DNA of 64,000 nucleotides from Balanoglossus misakiensis. Taxonomy: Eukaryota > Hemichordata. Positions 24,901 through 37,674 of the stretch are shown one piece after another. Under the pieces are notes generated by a model. That model saw nothing but the letters and a program-made list of their open reading frames with translations, did not search any database and was not told the DNA's origin. Position numbers and translations under genes: made by a program. Location: contig CM082578.2 in the NCBI GenBank assembly GCA_040954595.2, positions 14,632,001-14,696,000 of the forward strand. The letters are read 5' to 3'. Position 1 is the stretch's first letter, and every line of letters begins with the position of its first letter.

Positions 24901-27900
24901 ATTTTGTTCTGGCGATGCAGTGGTCTTCGCGCCAAATTTATGCGTTTTCGCCACTTGGCTTTTATCGGTAACACACTGGTAATGGTGTGGAATTTTACGA
25001 CACGCGGCGTACCACGTGACCCGAACCAAGCTTTAAGTTACACGATCCGCGGACCTAGTTATTTGGGCGTGTACAGTAAGGCGCTACTGGTTTTCAAAGT
25101 TTGCACAGAGTTAGGTCAATATTCCTTTACATTTCGATGGCATTCTACGTAAAACGGGCGTCCTATATTCAGATCAAATAGTGTAAGATACATTTCATTT
25201 CATTTCATTTCAGAATAAAACAATAATTGTATAATATATTGTGGTGATGAGCCAGGGCAACTCATTAAGTTAATACATTTCTCCTCCATTATGATCACAT
25301 GTGTTTTCAAATAACGTAATAACAGAATAATCGACAGTTTTAACCACGTTTTGTGATCTCTTTTCACTGTTACATGTACTTTACTTTCCCCAAAATCACT
25401 CACAGTTCGACAGCCTTGACCCATCAAACCACTCAATTTGCCATGCACGATTTGAACTTTTTTACGGCCCGCATCGGATAGGTTTGACAAGTTTGGTCTC
25501 CACCCAATTGATGCAGAAGATTCCCAGATTAATGGTTAGTGTCAGCGTGACCAACCTCTTCCAGGGATATCGGTTTTCCAGATTAAAATTCCACCCAACC
25601 ACCTTGACCCACTTAAAACAGATTTCAGGAGCAATTTACGTTGACACTGGTATGCCCATATTGTTGTGCCACAATCCGGGCTTGACTTTTTCAACCTGAC
25701 CCAATTGTGTCATGAAGCCCGAAGAAGTCTCTCTAGTCGCCCTTCTTCTAGAGTAAACCGAATTCAGTCAATAAACAATGCATATATTTGGCAGCACTAC
25801 CTCTGACATTGTCTGATACTAGTAATTTAAGAGAAATTCCGATATTAACACTTTCATTCGTGTATAGTTACGAAGAAGACTAATAAAAGTAACCACTGCT
25901 AAATCGATGCATAGAATGAAGGATTTCATCTTCCGTCGCAAGACGCTATGCTTTACAATCGGTAAAGACAGCCTCGCTTATCCACCCATACTGAAGTTTG
26001 AGACAAACTATCGGTTGGGTGGGGGCGGAAGTGAAGATGCTTCCAAGTGTCTCTGAAGAAAGGGTCACACCAAATACAAGCTATAGGGCTACCGGCAGAC
26101 CAAAGTGTCTCAGACTGTTTTTACACACCCAAAACTTTGAGTGAATTATGTGCCATCTACGCTGATAATTCATGGTGGTGTACACAATCTGGAAGATATA
26201 AACTATCAACAGTAGTAGAAGTCAAGTCGGTTATTCTTGATGACTACCAACAGATACTCTCCACGGTTATTTACAGCCTACCACAATCGGGGTCGTGTTA
26301 TAGGTCACGTACGCAATAAAGGTTATGACAGTGGAAGATTCTTTCTGCTATACAGTGAAGTAGACTTTGTATTTCTGAATCGCCGCGACTTCAAACAATT
26401 TGGTCAATAACGGCGCTACGTTAACATACGGATGCCCGTTTGGAAATGATCAAATTGACAATGTGTAGAAACTATCGGGCCTATAAACCACGCCCAGCGA
26501 CGTTTCTGCTCTCTGTTAGACATAAACCAAGATTGTTTCGGTGACTTTGTACACAGTTTACGACATTTACGATATTTAGCGACCTACTCTGGCGACCTAT
26601 TTTGTCCCGAGTAGTTTGCAGTTGTAGAACAAAACAGGCTTTGCAAGCAATGGCCGAATCTGGCAGCTCTTATTGCTGTAGTCTCTAACATCTGTTGGAA
26701 TGTTTTGGGTCACGGGCAGGTTACTTATAAATATTTAATCTCGTCTCTTTAACAGGTGAATCTCCAAAAGTGACCGACGACACACGTATCAACATTCCCC
26801 TCGGTTCCGCCGTGAAAAAGTGGCGAGTGACCGTACTCGGGGTGAAAGATGAAGAGATATCGCTGCGGATACAATCGCCAGCAGACGCTCCAGTCGGCAA
26901 ACTAAACATCGGAATTGGCGCCATGCTGAAACCATCAGACGACCCGTTGCAGTGGAAGTACGTCAATCTATACGAGCATGACGAGCACCTGTATCTGCTG
27001 TTTAACCCCTGGTGCCGAGGTGAGGTCAAGGGTCAAACTAGAGCCAATACTATTGGAAGGGAACACTCCGTTCCGATTGGGACTTGGGCGCCACCCCGGG
27101 GGCGCCACTCCCTAAACTTCACGGCATATTCATACATTGTTACGTGTCGCCTTTCTCTGGAAATATGTTTTCGTCTTTGATCAAGTGTCAGATTTCAATA
27201 TTAATACAGTATCAGTTGTTTGATGTAATGTCGTAGCAGGGAGTACAGAGAGAAACTGCCAAAGTTCAGAACTAATATCTGGTCTATTACTGTACGACCT
27301 ATGTGTAATTTATCTAACCGAATTCTGTGGTATCCCGTGCATCAAACTACTTTCGAGTTTCTCGACTTTCCGGGTTTCGTTGATTAACATGTGTTTCCTC
27401 ATCACACATCCTTGACTAACACATGTATCACAGATGCAAATTATGACATAAAATCGGCCGACTATTGAAGTTGGAACAAATGTCAATTTTGTACAAATAC
27501 TAAATAGATGTCATGATTATCCGTCCAATGACACAATTCATTACAGATGACACAGTCTTCCTTGACAACGAAGAGTCCAGACAAGAATACGTCCTCAATG
27601 ATGGCGGCATCCTGTATGAGGGTTCCTATAGCAACCCAAAACCACGTCCTTGGAATTTCGGACAGGTAAGAAGACATGAACACACGTACAGGACTCGTCG
27701 AAATTCTGTGATTGTTAACTTTCCCTCAATTTAGTATTATATCTTACAGCAAGCACATCGACTTCTCTTATTCCAAACCATACAGCGGGAATCGCGCCCT
27801 TTGTGAGTGTCGGACGAGTGAAATAACGATTTGTATAAATTGATTACCGAATAAAATCAAACCGGCGGCCTAAAGCTTTATCTAATTGTCTCGATTTTAG

Positions 27901-30900
27901 TTCGATACGTTCGTCGTTTTGGCGACTTTCCATCTATTGGAAACGGGCCTGAGCATTCCAGCTCGCTCCAGTTCAGCCAAAGTGGCCCGTGCAATGTCAG
28001 CTATGGTAAGTGCATTTTCTATTTCTACTCTTCGACATGTACTCTAATATTAACTGTATTATTTTCTAGGTAGTTCGCATAAATCCACTTTTCCCGTGAC
28101 CCGTGTTTGTTTTTAAATAATGTAATTGTCTTTAAAACGATCGATTCTCATAATACATTGAAAGTGCAAAAATGCAACGAACTATGCCCATTGATCTGGG
28201 AGAATAAAGTTATTTTTTACAGTTGATTAAATAACGTGAAGGATTAATTAAACAATATGTATGAGTATGTGCATATCACGTGACAAGAGCGAGCTACATT
28301 ATTGGAACATGGAAACATTGCAAGACGCTGTTTGAAGGTATAAAGATCATATCGTAGTCATGGTGATTATTACGTGTATTTTCTTTCATTCTGAAAGGTT
28401 AATTCTCAAGATGATGACGGTGTCCTAATTGGCAATTGGTCTGGTGACTATAGCGACGGCAAGACGCCGTCCGAATGGGCTGGAAGTGTGGAAATATTGT
28501 CCACTTACAAGACAAGAGAGAAACCTATCGGATATGCGCAGTGTGCTGAATTTTCAGGCGTACTTACGTCAAGTGAGTAACCTCGATATTGTGTCGTAAA
28601 GAGGACAGTGATTTACGACGATGCCTTTATCTGGTTGTATGGGTGCTGCATTGGCAATGAATGCCCATTCTCGCGAGCCAGAGTCTACAACTCTGAAACT
28701 GTTGCCGTAAAGAGGTCGTAGTTTGCGACGATGTGAATGCCAATGCAAGCGACAGTAAATAGTTTAGTACATGGTTTGTTTAGAATGACTACTACTTGAG
28801 AGATTGAGGGTTGGATTTAGTAGCCATAATAGGGTCCTGGCTTCAAGTTAAAATTAGCAACAGATAAGCTATCTCATACTCATACTCCACAGACAAATTT
28901 GGAAAGCCTCTTTGTATGCCGATTACAATACAAACGGTTAATTTTAAAACATAGTTCAGAGCCCTATTGTAGGACATACACCAGCACAGTGATGGAGGGA
29001 CTGTTGCCGAAAAACTATTAGTGTTACCAAACTAAACATAGTACATGTATTATCACTATTTTTGAATAGCGACATACTTCCCTAATTTAATCTGGTGACC
29101 ATGGAAAATTTAGAACTAGTATCATCACGATAACAGAGTAGATTCCAAAATTGGGTCTCGTACGTGTCTCTCTGATGGCAGTCGGCCATTCTTGACCAGA
29201 TAAAGCGTCGTTATATTGCACAAAACAGTTTGACAGACTATCATGTCTCGAGTCATCGTCTGACTCAAAGATAAGCTCGATATCTTCGCGGTATCTTTAT
29301 TATGATTAATGGTCATTAATGATCTTATTTGCAGTTTTAAGATGTCTTGGCATACCCACACGTAGCGTGACGGCGTACAGCTCTGCCCAAGATACAGACG
29401 GCAGCATGACCGTTGATGTGCACTGGAATCAAAACTATCAGCCCTACGCCCAGTACAACACCGATACCGTCTGGTAAGCCTGGGTGATGACACCCATGCT
29501 ATTCAAGCATGCGTGCATGCATTACCTCAATCCAGTTCGAACTGTGCCCTTTGACACGTGTTTCTTAATGCAGCCGTCAACAGCGGCGTAAGTTCAGAAC
29601 TTGTCTCGAACAGATACATTGATAAATGGATATGTGCTGAGAACTTGCACAACAATTATCATGAATCTAACCAAAAGGCCAAATACCAATTGTTCAGTTG
29701 TAGTTAACTTTGCTGATGTACGACCATTCCGCAAAACATTTCAAAGCATCTTCAATTCGTAGAAAATTCCATCGAAATACTAACCTAGACAGGATGGGAC
29801 TTTTGACATTCTTCTAGTGCCTAACATTTGTCTCATCGTAAGATCTGCATTTGTTGTGCATTTTTAAAATAGAAATTACGTATCATAAAATGGCACCAAA
29901 TCCAGCACGCAAAAATCAATGTCTGTAAAACATATCTCATATTTTTCGTAAACAGTCTGTGACAAACAGAAATACTCCCTGGCCTCGTAACCATTGACTT
30001 CTTTGAGGTTATTGACCTTTGACGGCAAAGCCAACCAGTAATTTGTTATCGTATACGAACAATGGCACGTGTTAAGGCTAAGACACCTAACTATAATTAC
30101 ATCCAAATGACCCTGTGGCACGAATAATATTCCAAACACGTCACTTGTTTCTCAACTTATCACGAAAACAAAAAAATAAGTTCATATAAAATCCGAATCC
30201 CGAAGTTGTGATGACAGCTGCATCTCCATGTACATGTGCTTTGAAATCGTGTTCTTTCTCTTTATGAGACTCATGGCAATGCAATTTGAAATACGCGTTT
30301 AGCTAATGTTAACTGTAATGGTCAACTCATATAGAAATATTAAAACGCGACAATATGTATATTTTCCTGTGTATCACAAATGTCGATCGACGTGGCGATC
30401 AACGCCTATCACGTAGCGATAGGTAAAAATGTTACTTAACAAATGTGTTTAAAAGGCCACATTGACGTAATTATTTTAGTTTAGTGACATAAATACTAAA
30501 GCGACGATGTTGGAACATTTGATACGGCGTAACCTATGGCAGTTGCACAGACTGTATGACTAGCAATTGAAACTACACAGTTGGTTTCTAGAGAACACAA
30601 TCTTGGTCAACGTTTGCACAAATATATGAAGTTATTATGAAACTCACTCTTCAGTAGTTACACATCTTCAAGGTTGAGTGTGGAATTTTAAAGATCAGAT
30701 GGGAATACAATATTCGCAGTTTTCAGGAATGTATGTTAACAATAACTAAAGTAAACAATCATTTAATATTTTGAAAGTTATTTTAAGCCGTACGGATTCT
30801 TTTCGCATCATTCCTCCCCCCTCCCCCAGGGTCTTCCACGTCTACAATGAGTGCTACATGGCTCGTCCTGACCTGCATAAGGGCAAGAAGTTCAAAGGGT

Positions 30901-33392
30901 GGCAGGCAGTGGATGGAACACCCGCTGAACGTAGTGACGGTAAGGGAGTTCGCAATGTATTACTCGACAGCATCATCAAATTGTGTGTTTTCTACAGAAA
31001 AGTAAAGCTTAAAAATAATGCACTAAGATACTATGGGTATATTACTAAAGCCTATCTGGTATAAACCGTGATTCCGTTAAAATAACGTTTATACGCATCT
31101 CTTCAGGAGTATACCAAACCGGTCCTGCACCCATCAGTGCTATAAAGCGAGGTAATGTCACCCTCAAGTATGACACGGAGTACGCCTTTGCCATGGTGAA
31201 TGCAGACCGCGTTCACTGGATGATCCAGGAATCTAACGGCCAAGTGTTCGACAAGAGGATAATTCACAAGGAGCCCAACAGTATCGGCCGAAGAATCATC
31301 ACAAAAGCCGTCGGAAGTGACGACATCGAAAACGTGACGTCAATTTATAAGCACAGCGAAGGTACATACGAGTCCCAAATAAAGACTTTGTGATACGATT
31401 CATAGTAGCTCAGAAGCATAAATAAATACAATAATAGAACACATTTCGCTGCTTCTCAGTTTAAAAATTTAAACTGGTGCAACTTATATATATTTCAACA
31501 AACCAGGCCGTCATATTTCCCCTTTTCATTCCCCCACAAATTCTTGACTCAACAGGTTCTAAAGAGGAACGCCGAGCTGTGTCAAACGCCAGCTCACATG
31601 GCACGGTGCACAAGAAGTACTTCGAGCAGACCAAGGGCAAAGACTTCGACATGAAGCTGAAGTTCCCCGGTAGTATAAAAATTGGCGAGGATCTCAACCT
31701 GAAGGTGCAACTGAGAAATAAAACGGACGTCGAACAGCAAGTAGAAGTATACTTAGAATGTTATGGTGCATATTACACAGGTGTGTTGCAAGATCTGTGT
31801 AAGAAAGAGAAACTGGAAATTACCGTACCACCAGGACACAAGGGTAAGCTTAAAGGCCCATATTCTATAGATTATATTATTGGGAAACATGCGCAAAACA
31901 TGTGCATAAGATATGCCCCTTTAAGCACCAAACCAAAAATCGCGTCTAGCCATGAAAGTACAGGCCATAGGACAACATTATTCTCTTCTTTTTGTTCTCT
32001 ATTGTAGCTAAGAGCAAAGTCAGCCCGAAGGATAAGATCGTTTCTGGTGTCGTCACCGCCGTCGGGAGTCTGCGTAGAACTTCGCAGCCAGCACCCGAAC
32101 CCATTGGAAGTACGTTTTAGTTGGTCATCGTCTTTTTCTACCTTTAACAAATTGAGAGTTTGATAAAAATTCTAATGATATCGACTTAAACTTATTTGCT
32201 ACTCCCGGCTACAGAGGGCGCTATACCCCATTCAGTTTCGGGAGTTGTGCTCGTCTGTCTAGAGTGTCACGGGAACTTTCAGGAAAAATAAATTAATAAT
32301 GACGAATATTTTTGTCGTATTTTATCATGGGGAAAATATTCATTCTTGTCACGTTTTCTTTCAGTTGTTGACGTTCCTCTGACGGTCTACTTCGAGGATT
32401 ACAAGTCTTTTATTTTGGATCACACTGCACTGAAATTTTTCGTGGTGGCCGTGAGAAAAGACCCTCAGCGCCATGAAATTGCTCTGCAAGATGAAATCAT
32501 GCTGCAAACACCATCACTGAAAATGACAGTAAGGGCATTTATCTTTTTAAGTTTAATTTCATTAATTTAATGTTACATTGACCATCAATGTTGCTGTGGT
32601 CTGAGTTATTTTTGTAAATGAACTGCAAAATTGTCACAAATTGGCCTGGCAGTTTCATTGGTAACTACATATAGATGCTTTATATTGATGACCTTCACAT
32701 GGCCCTAATTGATCTTCACATCCCTATTTGCTTGTGTTTCCAAGCAAATAGTGTGTCCAATGTTCAAAACAGCCATTGAGTTTGAATTTGATTGGTTGAC
32801 GCAATTTGTTTCTTTAAGGTTGCAGATCCTTCCAAACTAAAGAGGGATGAAGAATTCACAGTGGATATCTCCTTCACCAATCCACTTCCAATCTTTCTAA
32901 CTGATGTCAGATTTGGTCTGGAAGGACTTCGATTCCAACAAGCAAAGGTTATCCAACATGGGTGAGTCAAGTATTACTTGAATGCATAAAGCAACTCCTG
33001 CAATTGACTCTATTTTTATAACCATGTGTAATAAAACTACAAAACTCACTGATGGGCTTTGCCTTTGTTTTTGAGACCAACACGGTTTTCATTGATCTGC
33101 CCAGCTAAATTAATCACTTTATTTCAGTAAAAGCGCTCATACACAATACTATCAAGCCCTGTCAATAGACTATAATAACAGGCAGTTTTGCCACTCGACT
33201 CACCTTTGAAAACTGCACCATTCCTGAATTACATCCTTTGATTTCTGCAGAGATATTGGTCCAGAATCTGATGTCAAGGTCAACTTCAATCTGACTCCAA
33301 AGCTGGCTGGAAGCAAGGTTCTGGTTGCAACCCTACACACCAAAGAATTGCATGGAATTAGTGGAGCCATAAGACTGGAAATACAACTCTAA
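18961..33392 (+). CDS. Transglutaminase with long acidic N-terminal extension; 14 exons, 1140 aa
   Basis: Exons: 18961-20167, 24061-24270, 26756-27019, 27547-27665, 27901-28005, 28398-28572, 29335-29473, 30830-30939, 31107-31361, 31556-31843, 32008-32109, 32365-32528, 32819-32961, 33251-33392; phases all match. Transglutaminases form calcium-dependent Gln-Lys isopeptide cross-links. Exon 1 alone encodes about 402 residues rich in E, A, T, K and P, without Cys or Trp, probably disordered. Then come the N-terminal beta-sandwich ([15 protein letters not shown]), the core and two beta-barrels. Catalytic residues: Cys684 ([10 protein letters not shown]), His743 (FHVYNECYM), Asp768 (GWQAVDGTP); Trp662 ([10 protein letters not shown]) matches the transition-state Trp of human TG2. 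The usual GQCW reads AQCA, so the residue after the Cys is Ala. The start is the first ATG after stops, context aaggATG. Activity is likely but not certain given the altered motif. Which paralogue it corresponds to is unresolved. Confidence 0.95.
20168..24060 (+). other. Transglutaminase intron 1 (3.9 kb)
   Basis: Long AT-rich intron separating the extension exon from the first transglutaminase-fold exon. No coding exon, transposon or RNA gene was recognised. Its size would allow an internal promoter making a form without the extension, but I see no direct sign of one. Confidence 0.7.
24271..26755 (+). other. Transglutaminase intron 2 (2.5 kb)
   Basis: Non-coding. Contains a C12 run at 24763-24774 and a short (atttc)n repeat near 25192-25213. 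No other structure stands out. Confidence 0.6.
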
Positions 33393-36217
33393 TTCCGTAC
33401 GCTACCTCAGTTTCCAAGTTTTCATTGCTGTCCATTAGACAGTTATTTATTGGATGATATCAAATATGAAGTATTTGGTGTGTGAGTAGAAAAAAAATGC
33501 ATCAGAAAATGTAGACACTTGGCTTTTTAGAGGCTGGTATTATCGCGATAAAATAAGCCAAAAATGAGATGCTTTGGTGCTATGCCATGAAGTTCAGAAA
33601 AACAAATTTGAATTGAAATTTTTAACTTCCACTTGCTAATATCAATGAAAAGGAAAAAAGATTTTAAAAAAGTTAGTCATGAACAAAGATAGCTGGTAAG
33701 AAAATTCATTGAAAGTGTAAAACAATTCATCGGTTTTAAAATGGCAAACTTTAACAAGGGGGCAAAATTATTGTTCTTTGTAAGTGTTTTCGAAAAAACA
33801 CTACAGTGTGTTCATGGAATTTAGTGTTATTTGTATGCAAGTCTGCACTCTGACTGAATGTATTTCATGTCTGCAACTTCATGTTTTTGTCACTGCACAA
33901 CCAACTGTACTGTGATTGTAATTGCACTGTGACTGTCACAATTCTAAGTTCTTTTCCTGATGAATAAATAAGTGGACATATCAGTACAAAGCTAAGTGAA
34001 AAAAATAATGTGCCTTTTCCGGCCAACATTTCTGGTAACATGCCCAAATACCCATAGACAGATGGGTACAGGCCTGAGATGGTTAATAAACGTCTTGTAT
34101 TGTATAGCTCAAAACTGGCATTTTTACATTTTTATGTACTTAAGTTGAGGTTCAGCACTTAATACCAATAGCATTATTATTTATGTAACTTAAAATTATT
34201 TAGTAGCTTGTTTGAAAACTCTATGCATTCACCAACAAAATGTTTGCAGCATTAACAAAGACTGCAGACAATATGAGTGGATTTCCAGTGAAATCCTTCT
34301 ATTCAGATATGTTACTGTCTTTTGAACTTCCCAGGTAAGTTTTACTGTTTTATGATTAACAAATTTATAATTACTTGCAGTTTTTGTTATAAACTAAGTC
34401 AGTATAAATGTGACATGGTCGTCATCATTGCTGGTGATAAAGTCCTGCAATATTCAACTAAGTTTGAATTGCCCAGGACTGTACCATTTCTTGCCAAGTC
34501 TAATATGTACTTTTAGTCCTATATTGGTACCTGATCATGTTAGTGATATTTAAAGACAATCATGATATAAATTGTATGTAAAATAATGGTGTTTTAATCT
34601 ACTGTGCATTTTTACACCCGAAAAAATGGTTGGTCATTCGACACGATCCATTCTTTTAGTGACACAAGATGAACAATGTCTGTTAATCTGTGCTTCCATG
34701 ATTGACACCCATTTTGCTGTTTATCTAGCATATTCAGGGATCTTATTCTAATCTTATTATTATCAGTGATTTAAACTACTGTAGTTCTTGTAATACGTTA
34801 CTTTTTCTTCATTAGAACATAGCTTCATGTACTGCCATGATGTGATTTGAAATAAAATAAAAAACTTTTTTTGCAAGATATCTAGCATTCCAATCATTCT
34901 TCACCGACACAAAGCCATGGATGGCCATGACATATTGCATTTCAAATTCATTTACACATTCTAGTCTACTGCGTGATCAACATCAAAGCGTACACAGTGG
35001 CATGTTCATGTTACATTCATCATTTTAGTTTCCAACAACAGCAATGTCTGTACTCACCTAAAATTTACGTTTGCCTGTTATACAAGTGGTGAATTTCAAT
35101 GAGTGAACAATGTGTTGGGGTGTACCCCAATATATGGACACCATGCAGTCTCATGGATACTTGTATCTATACACTATGTACATGTCACCTGAAAAGAATC
35201 CAAAAGAAATATGATAAACTGATGTTTCTGCACATCAACAATTTATTAAATAAGTTTTTTTTTACAATTACATAACAGCACTGGTATTTACCTCAACATG
35301 CTTTGAGAATGGGGGTTAAAATTTAAGCTTGATCATTTATGGTGGTAGGAGTGAGCCCTCTATGGTCAATGTGAGCAACACTGAGGGGGTTACCAAGCTG
35401 GAGGTTACCCATGTCAACTCTGAAACCTGTGTTACTGTGTGTTGGTGAAGCAGAGTTAAGTTAAGCCAGTGCTCACTCTCTGGCTGGTCAATGATCTGCC
35501 ATATCTTGTCATTTTCAACCCTGCTTATAAGTGAGATATAACACACAGGCAGCAGGGGATTGGGAAACAATCCTCATGCAATATGACAAAAATTAAGAAA
35601 CTTAGTCAATCTTTTTGCAGTGCGTTTTTATTTTCCAATAAAACACTATTTCCCAAGAGCAGGAGAAAGAAGTATCACATTTGTCAATCTTATAAAAGAT
35701 GTGCTGATTCTTGGCTGGAAAAAAATCAGTTGTACATTGTATTCACATGATAACTATTAATACATATGTATGTGAATTTAGATGCTCATTGCTCCACAGC
35801 CCACCAACCACAATCTTGTAATGACACATCACAATTTTCACGCTCACTTGTCCTTTCATCTGAACATCATAATTAAGATTCTTAATATATTATTAATAAA
35901 CTGATCATAAAAGTTATCAAAGAAAAAATGTAGTATGATTTTGTACACTTTGTCTTGTATATTGTATTTGCTATAAAGTTACTGTAAAAGAAATACATGA
36001 CGTTCCAAAATGTCTAGATATGATTATGTTTAATATTATCACTCCAAAATGTCTAGATATGATTATGTTTAATAGTATCATTATAAAGATATAAGAAAAA
36101 CACTGGATTATACTGACAAATTACAACAAAACTTGATAAAGTTGACATTTGCCATTGTGAATTTTGTCTGATTTATAAATATGTGAGCTCAGTACTTAAA
36201 GAGAACAGCAGATCTTC
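33393..36217. other. Transglutaminase 3' UTR and convergent spacer to CYB561D2
   Basis: The transglutaminase (+) and CYB561D2 (-) converge here. AATAAA candidates on the plus strand lie at 33963-33968, about 34086 and about 34850. A minus-strand AATAAA at 35627-35632 could serve CYB561D2. No coding region is recognised. Confidence 0.5.
36004..36081. repeat. Tandem duplication of a 39-bp unit
   Basis: Two adjacent copies, starting tccaaaatgtctagatatga at 36004 and 36043 and differing by about one or two bases. They lie in the 3' UTR region of CYB561D2. Confidence 0.85.
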
Positions 36218-37261
36218 TCATATTTGCTGAGATGGTTTCTTAAAAGCTTTTGGCAGATAGGCTGTAGTGACTTGGTTCATTACGACAAGTCCTATCAACC
36301 CTGGACAGAGAAAAGTGATATACCACACTGTGTCACTGACCTGGGACACAAACCAATTGGAGTACACACCTAGAATGAGAGTCACGCAAGCTAGGGTAAA
36401 AAGCACCAGCCCAGATGTTGCGTGGTACAACTTGAGATCTGCCAGTTTGACCATACCAGAAACCAGTTTGGGGTACATCTGTAGGGTGCCCCCTAATGAC
36501 TGCATGCAGGCATATGCTACGGTGATGACGCCAAGAAGTCCATGCCAACTTGTCAAATGAGGTTTCCCATGGATGTTCTTGTTGAGTACAATGATGACCA
36601 GTCCACCCACTGCACATGCTATTGCAGTCACCATGTTAATCCAATGGTATTTCACCTTGGTTTTCCTCATGGCTTTTGGCAGTAGGGTGCTCTCAGGTGA
36701 GAAGAACAAAATGGCCTCTGCCATTAAGAATGCAAACTGAAAACAAAAAAAGTGAAAATCTCAAGCATGATATAAACATTTCTGCAATGTTGAAAGTGTA
36801 AAAAACCTGACTATTTAAACTCTCATTTATCACAAATATTTCACATGAAATTAAACCAAAATGTTTAAAGTAAATACTTACAGAGATACACATCAAAGTT
36901 GGATGCCAGGAAAATAAACCTTAGAAGAAGAAAGAGTAAAAAATAAAAGATTACCTGATGACAATAATTTCATTAAAATTACAAAAATGAAAAATGCTAG
37001 ACATATTTCAGTTTCGGTGAAAACGAAAGCAAAAACAAAAGCTTCAACGCATCTTGGACTCCCACTCCAAGACAAGGTGTCGTAGAATATGGATGGGTTA
37101 ATGTGGAACTTACTTGATCCAGGCCAAGCGTGGTATATGATGATGCCGCAAAACACGATGGAAACCAAGTGAGCAACCATGGCTAAAAATCCACAAAATC
37201 CCATGGAACCGGATGAACCCTTCACCAGAGACGGTTTCTCTGTGTTACTCTCGTCCGCCAT
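36218..37261 (-). CDS. CYB561D2: Cytochrome b561 domain-containing protein 2; 3 exons, 234 aa
   Basis: Exons: 37261-37114, 36919-36882, 36736-36218. This is a six-helix transmembrane b561 core. The four candidate heme histidines are His55 (FSWHPTLM), His93 (KYHWINM), His127 (TSWHGLLG) and His167 (LYHATSG), the family pattern for two b hemes. FSPES, GGTLQMYPKL and VVMNQVTTAYL are close to remembered human CYB561D2 (222 aa). The family carries electrons across membranes, usually from ascorbate; human CYB561D2 (101F6) is an ER/vesicle ferrireductase-type protein. The gene is head-to-head with NPRL2, start codons 413 bases apart. The start codon lies in ATGGCGG, a YY1-like context. Confidence 0.96.
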
Positions 37262-37674
37262 GCATATATGCAGATGAATAAACGTAAGGTTTAAACCAAT
37301 GCTAATCGACAGGGTATGCGTGGATCCTAAGGTTGAGTGAACACACACACATTCCCTTTTCCGAGTTTTGGAACTCAAAAACGAGGGTTCTTATCTGTAC
37401 TTCACAAGTAGGCATTTGATGGCTTTGGCCACATAATAGGAATAGGAATATTTGAATTTTTACGTTAAAATATTATTACAAACTGGTCACCCCTATACCG
37501 CTTAAATAATGATCTGATCTGATCCGACTCACCAAGCGTGACCTCACTCAGTTCAAAGGTTAAAGGTCGCTTCGTAAGAATAACATTGAGCCTGGCCGGA
37601 CAGATGCATTTTAGTTCTTGTGAAATATAATTATAACACCTTTCTGACTAAGATGAGACTGTGATTCTGATGAA
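37262..37674. promoter_or_regulatory. Bidirectional promoter between CYB561D2 and NPRL2
   Basis: Only 413 bases separate the two divergent start codons. At 37557-37569 the sequence AGGTTA-A-AGGTCG forms a DR1-like pair of nuclear-receptor half-sites, with an inverted TGACCT at 37539-37544. There is no TATA box at a convincing distance. Shared control is inferred from the geometry. Confidence 0.55.
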
